NCBI GenBank assembly: GCA_022113835.1
Contig: JAILWY010000001.1
Location: 186,001 to 250,000, forward strand
Direction: 5' to 3'
Source: Atopsyche davidsoni
Taxonomy: Eukaryota; Arthropoda; Insecta; Trichoptera; Hydrobiosidae
Length of the DNA: 64,000 bases
A program made the position numbers and the translations under genes. Position 1 is the first letter of the stretch; every line of letters begins with the position of its first letter. The notes beneath the pieces are model-generated. The model ran no database searches, was not told where the DNA came from, and worked only from the letters and a program-made list of their open reading frames with translations. Below, in pieces: positions 55,436 through 64,000 of the stretch.

Positions 55436-57642
55436 AGGTTGTCCCTTATATGACCAAAAAAAATTTTTTTTCAAATTTCGAAATGCATACCCTCTACATT
55501 TTTTACTAATGCTATAAGATACTCAAATATAAAATTTCATCTTTCTAGAAAAATTGCAACTAGTGCCGACCGAGCTTCAAAGTTTAGTAAAAAACGTGTT
55601 TTGTCTTGATATTTCGGTCTGGTATAAAATCATTATAAATGCAATAAATTAAGTGAATAATAGTAAAAATTCAATTAAATGAACATTAATCTTTAATCAA
55701 AAACATAAAGTAATAACAATCAGTCAGGGTAACTTTTTTATAGAGTTGTTTTTTTACAGTCCGGATACAATTTTCTATGTTCCTGGACACAGCGCAGCAA
55801 GAACTGTTTTTGTTCTTCTTCCGTCCGTTAAAATCTTGCATCATTTTAACAGCCCTTTCAGCAGTATCATTCACAACCCTCAAATAACTTATTTTTCTTT
55901 TAGCTTCCACAAAAGCACTATTATTATTCCAAGAAGATACATCTTCCTTTAGAAAACTGTCGTCGATCTACAGTCGTGATAAAAATTGTTTGCTCTTTTC
56001 CGATACGAAATCATTCAGTGTTTTAGAAACATAAGCAAACATCTTGTAGAGTCTATTTGTCCTTCGCAGTTATTCTGCATTGTGACTGAAGTAAACACAT
56101 TTTTAAAGAATAGATCGCTCTCGCCATCCAGCGTGCCTGATGCATGGCTTTGGGGGGGCTTAGTTTTAATTTTTCCTCTGAGTCTCCTCCCAAAAATATT
56201 ACGCACAGTTCGACCAATTTGCGGTAGTCATTTCTTACATAACTTTTGTCTAATTCTGCCTTATAAAATATTAAAAAAGCTTGAATGTCTGTCTCGGCAA
56301 CACGTTGTTTTACGAAATGAAGAGATGGTTCAATGTTACTAGCGTCGATGTTTTTCCAATTTTCTCTGAACTTTTTAAACATTGGAGTATCTGGGCTACT
56401 AGTAATTTACTTAATTTTGCTTTCAAAGACAGCTTTTAGGACCAATTCATAAACATGATGACGACAGACGAGCAGCAATTCTCTTCCTAAAGTTTCTCCA
56501 AAATAGCACAAGCTCCATTGAAACGGCCAGTATTGAAAGCTGTTGTGTCGCAGCACATTATTTGTACTTTATCGTGAAGGTTCTAGTCAAAGAGAGCTGT
56601 TGAGACAGCCTTACCTTGATGTTTTTCAGAAGAATGTTCTAGTTTTGGCACTGCAAGAAGCTGTTCCTTATCGTCAAACGAAGCAATAACTGGCAAGCGT
56701 TCTTCTTTAGAACTTCGTACATCTAACCCGGGTAATAGTTTTCCATCCCAATGGACTGTGACTACGTCGGGTACATTATTTCCAAAGAAGTCAGATTTTA
56801 TTGCTTCTGCCCTTGATTTTCTAGTTTCAGCAGCTAGTGGTTATCTTTGTCTTACAACCCTTTCCTCTTCTTCCAATCGTCGTTGTTTAGATCTATCTTC
56901 TTTTTCCGACAATTTTTTATCAACACCACCTAAGCATCCTGGTCGATCTGGCTCTCTCTGTTTCATTAAAAATAATTTATCTTACTCTATTTTCATTCTC
57001 TCAAAAGCATCAGCATGTGCAATATCAAACAAATTATCAAGATCAATTTTGAAATTGTTCTCACGGCTCTTGAACTCAACCTGAGTTTTCTTACAATTTT
57101 TTTTGCAACTCTCTCCAAACATGATATAAATCAACAAGTTTCTTCACGCAGTTAGGATATGCCCTTGTTGGAATTCTTGCTTTTTCCCAATATATGATGC
57201 ACTCCCTAATCACAAGATTTGCACTTTCACTAACAATCAGTTTAACCTCACGAATATTGTAAAATAGGACCGAGGGAATTTGTCGATTAGATGGTAATTT
57301 TGCACCATTTATTTGATATCTAGGCAAACCGATAAGGAAATTATTTTGTTTATCACTCCGTAATTCCACCGACATGTTAACGCACTAAACAATGAAGCAC
57401 TACTAATCTCAAAAATCACGTATGAAATGACAAATAAAACATGTAGGTAAATACATGTTTTATTTGTAAAAGTCACAGCGCAGTACTTACGCAACTTGTA
57501 TGGACAAGTTAAAATCGCAAGTCGGCACGGGTTACCGTTTATAAATCGAACTAATATTTTTTTCTAGACAATATAGGGTTATTACTAAACTTTTAATAAG
57601 GTATGCGTAAAAAAATATTGAACTTGAATTTTAAGGGACACC

Positions 57643-57644
<2 letters not shown>
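55436..57644 (-). mobile_element. 2.2-kb DNA transposon, copy 2
   Basis: Collinear with 45082-47210 and in the same orientation, with only scattered substitutions. Its left end reads AGGTTGTCCC for AGGGTGTCCC. It has about 95 bp (55729-55825) where copy 1 has 13 bp, accounting for the length difference. Both copies sit in TA repeats. Confidence 0.85.
56000..57375 (-). pseudogene. transposon protein, broken (copy 2)
   Basis: The N-terminal 94 residues (57091-57375) are open here, starting MSVELRSDKQNNFLIGLPRY. Two stops (near 56996 and 56840) interrupt the DIAHADAF segment that is open in copy 1. The TAG after STALFD and the downstream frames (56053-56382) are the same as in copy 1. Copies therefore share ancestral defects and have private ones. 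Confidence 0.7.
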
Positions 57645-57674
<30 letters not shown>

Positions 57675-57675
57675 C
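57645..57675. repeat. (TA)n microsatellite
   Basis: TA repeat right of transposon copy 2, followed by TACTAAATACTAAATACTATG. Confidence 0.9.
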
Positions 57676-57884
57676 TAAATACTAAATACTATGTACTATG
57701 TGTATAAAAATGTGCTCAGGGTTGGGTCCCATCTCCGTCACTGGCAAGCTAAAATTGTAAAAAAGGAATAATTAGTTTAAATAGCTTCATTATTTTTCAA
57801 TACAGAAACGATCGCTATAAACTTCAGTACTTTGGTTTCGCTAACGTATTCAATAAATAAATGATATAGGTAGACTCACGAGGC

Positions 57885-58078
57885 GCGATGCCTGTGAAGG
57901 AACCGTCGACGAACGGCTCTGCTAAATATAATAAATTAATTGTAACTTCGACGGGAATCAATAATGAACATGAATTCGTGTCCGGGCCTGCCTCGAGCCA
58001 TTCGTCGACGTCCGATGTTCTTTGGAGACTGCGCGAGCTGAGCGGTGCGCTCATGACGTTGTGGGATGAAATGAGCTG
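57885..58078 (-). other. candidate host exon (unidentified)
   Basis: On the minus strand an open stretch of about 64 codons lies between a TTTACAG acceptor (58079-58085) and a perfect GTGAGT donor just below 57885. It starts LISSHNVMSAPLSSRSLQR and contains SCSLLIPVEVTINLLYLAEP. The plus strand is also open here (57888-58085), so direction is uncertain. I recognise no family. Confidence 0.25.
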
Positions 58079-58099
58079 TAAATAAATAATTTCCTTTTG

Positions 58100-60872
58100 C
58101 ATAATGTATTTTGATTGAAATTTAATATATAAAACTATTATTGGTTTGCATCGTCCTACAATATGAAGTAGGTAGTGTAAACTGACACCAACGTTCGCGT
58201 TATCATAAACAAAAACTCAATTTTTTTCCCGTGAGGGTCGACAAGGTGCCGATTGGCCGCCGCTTGGCCCGCCGAATCTTGAATCTACCTCAGATGGCCG
58301 AGTCATTAGCTAATAGCCTCACATGCCCTGCACTTTTCACCTAGAACATATAAAACATTAATCGAACAAATTTCACAATGACAATGCTGACTTCCTCGGC
58401 ATTTTGTAAAATTCCATTCAACGTTATCCTCATAATAGTCCATTACGGCTGTATTTCGAATTTGCCAGTTATACTGAAAGCTTTTAATTTATTTCAAAAG
58501 CTTTAATGTAAAAACAGCAATGTTAATATCCCAAAAGAACCCTGTTATTTTTATTTATTCAGGATATTTAAATCGTATTTTTTTTAAATCATGGACTGTT
58601 AGCTGCAATACCAAAGAATATCAAAGTACGCCGAACAAATTCCTTCTCAAATAACGCATGTTTTCAATTAATATTAGTCATCAAACATATATATCTATAT
58701 GTATAAAATTTATGACATCGCCTTAAAATGTGATTAATACAATTTGACATAATTGTAATGCATTTACATGAATCAAATCTGAATAAGAAATCATATGAAA
58801 TCAAATAAGGCCTTATAGAATAACTTATTTGTCTTCAAGGTCTCGCATATATTGAGAAAGATTCGCTTCGCTAGGAGGGGTCGCACATTTTGTCGCAGGA
58901 CTCGCCATGCCAGTTGCAGTCAACGTCGACATCTCGAGCCGGACCTCCTCAAAGCCAACGAATAGAGTGAAATTATAAATAAAAAAAATGAATCCATAAA
59001 TAGAGAGATACGTTTAAACTTTATGATTGGTAAGAAGGTCTCCGGACTCACCGAGGATTTTATGATTTTATCGTAGATTTTCGTAGTAATATTTCTTTGC
59101 ACAGTACCTTCATAATTCTACCTTCTACAAAGTCCTCATCAACATGACTCGCTCCCCGCTCGAAGCTCCCTCTCGCTTCCGAGACTGCTTTTTTGCTCTC
59201 GTTGGGTTTTATTTATTACTCAGCGAAAATCTGAACACCTTATTTCGGGATATTTCGGTCCGAGTATATGCACCGCAGAAGTTTTTTTTGTTCATTTTAT
59301 TTCTCGATCGTTCGGTATATCGGAAGGAAGGAGATTCGCGCTAGCGAGATAGATAAAATAGTACAGAAACATTGCGAGTTTGAAAATAAACTTAATATTT
59401 TAACCAACTTACTCTATTAATATAAAGAATTTTGGTTTAGTTTACCTACCTACCTACGTTCTCAAAATGACTTGAAAAGTGTGATTTGAACTAGAAATCG
59501 AGAGCCAATCCCGACAATTTACATATCCGCATATCTCGAGCCCACAGTCTTCCACACACACACAACAACTAATTCTATATTTACTAATACTAGGTATTTT
59601 TTTGATGAAGTCTTCGAAATTGCATCGCCCTTAAATCAGGCCAAAATTGAGGTCGCTATGTGTAGCGATACAACTGAAAAGAGATTTTAAGGATGAAATG
59701 GCTCGACGGCGCGTTACAACTGCTGAGGCTCTTCGTTACGATTCATCATTCATCATTCATTCGAAGCCATCAATTGACTGAACCGACTGACGCTCCACTG
59801 CAGGCGAACTCGCAGGAGTTCCGTACATGTATGCAGTCATGTCTGCAAGCGACACGATCGGAACATTCATGCTATCGATACGTTTCATTCACAAAAATGG
59901 TTTTCTCTTTTTCAGTTAATACGTATCCTTATTATTTTCTTTTGTAATTAATTTGCATTAAGCCGATTAGAGTAAATATTTTTTATAAATAAATAAACCA
60001 TTTGTTAATTTACAACATTGTCTCATGCTAATTATTCTGTTAAAATTTTCTCGAGAAGTAGTAAATAAAGCCTGAGCCACACTGATGACGTCATTCAAAA
60101 CGACATCTCTTCCTCTCTTTGTTTGTCTTTTCCAATAATCAACAAGTTCATCTTCTCTGCGAGTATCGGCTCGCACGTCGCGGCTCCCATTCGCTTCGAA
60201 GATTAGAATGCGAATAGCACCGCCCCGAGACTACGAGAGCTCTGAACGCACGCGTCGATCTGATCCGCGAAAAGCGGGCGATGCGTGCGGTCACACGCTC
60301 GGGGGCGCGCCACTAATAAAGCTAATTCAAATAAAACGGACTTAAGAAGATGTCTAGACCGAAATAATGTCGATCACGACGTCCACGATCGCTTATCGAG
60401 TGAGCGATTCTCTGTTTGAATTGAGGTAATGGTGACATAGTTTTTAAACGCTCGAAGCAAGACTTTGCAATTAATTGTGTCATTGACCATTTCGTAACTC
60501 GAATGAAAAAAATACGAACACACGTACCTCTCAAGCGATCCCGAGCGTATTACACTTGCGCCCTCGAAATGACAAGCTCAAGCCGTCCCGGGCGCCGGAG
60601 CGAATGAAATCAGAAGCCAAGAGCCGGCTCCTGCTCCCTTAATCCCATTTTTGGAAATAATTCATTATTCATACAAATAAGTCATTAATTAAATTCACAT
60701 TTGCGAGTGCTACAATATCGCCATACAAATGTAAATCAAAATACAAACGGTCTCCACGGCGAGAGATTGTCGCTTCCATTTCAAATTCTAAACGCTAATA
60801 AATCTCGGAATATCGCACGAGCCTCGTAATGCACACCCGCGGCCCCCGCCCCCCCCGCCCCCCCCACTTCTC
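58100..60872. other. unassigned sequence
   Basis: AT-rich with GC-rich patches at about 60180-60310 and 60560-60640. A cysteine-spaced peptide on the minus strand at about 58881-58941 is noted under findings. No gene is assigned. Confidence 0.3.
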
Positions 60873-60992
60873 TAGCTACACTCACTCCGCTCACTCCAAT
60901 CTCTCCATTCACTCCGTTCACTCCACTAGCTAAACTCGCTCCGTTCACTCCGCTCACTCCAATCACTCCTCTCACTCCAATCACTCGTCTCG
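60873..60992. repeat. 9-bp minisatellite, (CACTCCNNT)n
   Basis: About twelve 9-bp units such as CACTCCGCT, CACTCCAAT and CACTCCGTT, preceded by a C-rich tract (60841-60866). Because the unit is a multiple of three it is open in several frames and would encode a Ser/Gly/Val repeat. No start or splice context supports a gene. Confidence 0.9.
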
Positions 60993-62570
60993 TCGAATGT
61001 TAAAAGGGTAAACCTCATTTTTTTGTTTACTTCAAACTTAAGTTATTCAGGCTGTAAAATTATATAAAATATTTAAATGTGCGAAAAAAACGTATTACGT
61101 CTACTCGGGTGCGCAAATCTCGACATAATTCCACGATTTTTTTGTCTCTCCGGATGAATTATCTCAATTTTCCGGACGAGAACCCTCCGATAAATCCATC
61201 ATTTCTTTTAGAAATCGTTTACATTATTTTTGACCGCGAGAATGAAATAATTTAATAAGAAATTTAGACGACGACCCTCCTTCTTTGAGATTTATGGCTT
61301 TTTTGAGATTTAAAAACGAATCCTCTCGCGAAGTTTCCGAGGCCGGCGCTGTCCCTCGGCCCGCGCGTCTCGGGCGCGACGGGCGAGGTCAACATATCAG
61401 CCCGTAATTTTTAAAAATATCCATTACCATCGGTCTAACGCTCGAAAGCACTGCCCCTTCGCGCAGTTAATTTTTGACGTTCGCAATAAACGAGCCGCGA
61501 GCGAGAGCGCGATGCCGAATCGGAATCGCGCGACGCGTCGGGCGGGCCGGCGACCCACGCCTCGTGTTATTAACTGCCTCGTGATATATTATTTAATTAA
61601 GTTGACCTTTCAGTTATTACTCCTAAAAATTATCTGTCAAGTCGAGAACGCGCAATAAAAAAGAAACAAGGCGGCCATATTTCACGTTTATGAAGTCTCC
61701 CGGTGGTCCGGACGATAAACCCATTACGGCCCCGATAATGCCCCGCACCTGCGCGCTCCCGGCTGCTTATTGTTTTCGTGTTTCTTTTACTTACAAGCTA
61801 AGTACTCCGATTTATTTTTTCGCAACGAATATATTAGGGGTGATTTCTCTATTTGATCTGATCTTTACCGATGATGACAAAAAATTCGCCTCGCACTGAA
61901 TATTTATAGCATTAGGGTTTGAAAGTGTCATTTTAATGATTTTTATTCTTCTAGCTCACGAACCGCGATGATTTTTCGCAATCGCTAATTCACCACCAGG
62001 GTCCCAATAATTTGATAAAAAAAATGTCAAGAGCGAGTAAAAGCCGACTTTGACTCGTTTTAGTAAATTGGCTAAACCTTTCAAGAACATTGCGCCTGTC
62101 TGTACCGGAGCAGCGAAAACGCCGACTCCTTTGAGCAAATTGGATTTTATAACAAAATAAGAAAACATAAGACTCGCGGTAAACCACTTTAGCGTCCGCG
62201 GAGACGGTCTACTCCCGTTGACCTCTCGACCTCAGGAACACCGTATTATCATACTTTTTTAAATTTTCTAAATTATTATTCGATTTGGGATAGAATATAA
62301 AAATACCTCATTTAGAATATGCTCACTGTTCTAGGACGAAGGCGCTTCTCTTCTGTCTGTCATGCATAATGTGAATGAGCATTTATTAAGAATATGAAAA
62401 CCATGGAAAGTGTACATGTTATGCCTAATAAATAACGGATGTTGCTTTAAGAACAACAATTATTACCTATTCGAGTAAAGGAAATCGGTATTTAGTATTG
62501 AAATGGTTTGTCGAGAGCTCGCTGCTCGCGGCCGAGACGAGTCGGCTCGGCCGGCAGGTGCTCGCGTCGG
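60993..62570. other. unassigned sequence
   Basis: GC-rich patches at 61330-61390 and 61490-61560 in an AT-rich background. No supported exon. Confidence 0.3.
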
Positions 62571-62630
62571 CACAAAGGAAACTCCGTTTGTTTAACTTTA
62601 GATGGAAAAATAAACGGAGTTTCTTTTGTG
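62571..62630. ncRNA. pre-miRNA-like hairpin (candidate)
   Basis: 62571-62589 pairs with 62612-62630 over 19 bp with one G-U, extended by a few further pairs to about 23 bp. The loop is about 14 nt. Size and stem length suit a small animal miRNA precursor, but 60 nt is at the short end and flanking pairing is absent. An inverted repeat of other origin is equally possible. Confidence 0.3.
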
Positions 62631-62849
62631 TGTAGCGCTTTATCCAGAACGTAATTAAATAATCTAGATTCTTCGAATGCGTTCCGCTCGAGACCTATTA
62701 AGTAGATTATTTTAAATCTCTACTTTGTGAAATATAAAGCGAAGTGTTTGTAGCGTTTAACTAGATGGGATTTTAATTAAAATATAGATAAACTAAACGA
62801 AATACTCAATTAAAATTATTTTTAAGAAGGCCGTAACGTATTAAAAGTT

Positions 62850-63246
62850 TCCTGGGGGGTAAGGAGTCTTGTTGCTGGTAGCGGGAAGTCAGGCCGCAAG
62901 TACCCTCGGGGGATTAAGAGTCCTGCTTCTGGCCTCGGGAAGGCAGGCCACGAATATCCAGGAGAATAAGGAATCCTGCTGCGGTCTCGAGTTATCAGGC
63001 TGCGAGTATCCAGGGGGACAGTAAGTCCTATTACTGGACACGGGAGAGCAGGCCTTCAGGAGGATGAGGAGTCCTGCTGATGGACTCGGGAGAGCAAGCT
63101 GCGAGTACCCAGGGAGATCCGAGTCTTGATATAAGTTTCGGGAAGGCAAGCAAAGATAACCAAAAGGGGGTGAGGAGTCGTACTGCGGGTACAGGGAGGG
63201 CAGCCCGATTTCCACCCCGTGCCCAGGCCACGAGTACCCTGGACGC
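62850..63246. repeat. degenerate minisatellite of about 57-60 bp units
   Basis: Six to seven diverged units sharing GGAGTCCTGCTG, CTCGGGA(G/A)(G/A)GCAGGC and CGAGTACCC. Overlapping minus-strand frames (62889-63248, 119 codons) are open across the array but consist of the repeat itself. Confidence 0.85.
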
Positions 63247-63249
63247 ATG

Positions 63250-64000
63250 CTGAAAAACCTAATGGATGATTTTCATGAGAGCTTTCTTCTTTTATCTAAT
63301 TACATTTGATTTATTTTACATATGGGATCATGTACTTAACTATATTCCGCAATTGAAAAAAAACTGTGTATTCATATTTAATTACATTTTATAGGTTTGC
63401 TTTGGTGTGTCGCACATGTCTAAGTGAAGTCGAGTCACGTGGAATTGGGAAAATATATGATTCTAAATACTCGTTTTAGTAATTAAAAATCGTTCACATT
63501 TTTTTTGCGTGCTCGCAATCAGGTGTCACAATATGCTGTGTGTTTTGCTCTCTTGTACTCTCACTGCGGACTCGCCCGGGTGGGTCCCTCGCGGGGAGTG
63601 AGTCCCGGTGCGAACGCACGGGCCCTCCACCTTTCCTCAGGTCCCACCGCAGTTCCCAGCTCCTGACCTCTGGCCCAGCAAGCAATACCGAATAAACTCA
63701 AAAAAAACAAAGCATTCCACTCCTAAAGCCTTTTTATGTCTCATATTTGAACACGATTTTCCCATCTACTCTCTTCGGTTCAATAACAACACGGAAAAGA
63801 TATCCCTCCAATGTAAATTTGCAAAAGATACTTTGTAAATTTGATAATCTTTTTGAGTTGTGCCTTCAGTGTTTTAATATTAATTTATTTTATTCAGTAA
63901 TATGTTTAAACAGTAAGTCGATTGACGATTACAGACCTATAGATGATCATTCATTTGATTAATTAATAAAAACGATCGTTTTATTTACCGAACTCAAATG
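63250..64000. other. unassigned sequence
   Basis: No exon or repeat recognised to the window end. There is a GC-rich patch at 63560-63680. Confidence 0.3.

Overview
The window is insect nuclear DNA. The only host gene I can build with confidence is an odorant receptor (7tm_6 family, known only from insects) on the minus strand. It has five exons between 40901 and 48421 and a joined open frame of 457 codons plus stop. The rest is mostly transposable elements, microsatellites and AT-rich non-coding DNA with GC-rich patches. The insect order cannot be settled from the sequence.

Layout. 1-1527: truncated copy of a hAT-type element that carries a dead mariner (copy A, reversed). 2580-13188: internally deleted Helitron on the minus strand, split by a Ty3/Gypsy LTR retrotransposon at 3130-10820 with a 4-bp target duplication (ATAC). 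The Gypsy element has an uninterrupted gag and a 1174-codon pol, but its 5' LTR is a 98-bp hairpin while its 3' LTR is about 2.5 kb. 14287-19799: copy B of the hAT composite, with an exact 8-bp target duplication, AT-rich modules in alternating orientation, a YqaJ-nuclease fragment and a mariner. 19808-29850: mostly unassigned DNA with several striking inverted repeats (23501-24331, 26575-26800, 27623-27818), a tRNA-like unit and G-rich minisatellites. 28678-35902: a promoter-bearing repeat, a Helitron helicase fragment, a MITE, a DD41D mariner, a third hAT composite copy (C) and another mariner. 35905-40900: non-coding DNA, simple repeats and a second, inverted copy of the promoter-bearing repeat.

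40901-48421 is the receptor gene. Its second intron (41664-47258) is about 95 percent transposon: two mariners sharing one TA, a Helitron remnant and a 2.1-kb DNA transposon. A second copy of that 2.1-kb element lies at 55436-57644, after another dead mariner (about 54150-55225). The remainder to 64000 holds minisatellites, a pre-miRNA-like hairpin and no gene I can name.

The most unusual structures are the malformed hairpin 5' end of an otherwise intact Gypsy element, a G-patch-like domain at the start of its pol, a hAT element that has spread with a mariner inside it, a perfect 91-bp palindrome containing a hammerhead-like motif on each strand, and a 249-bp inverted repeat with one mismatch.
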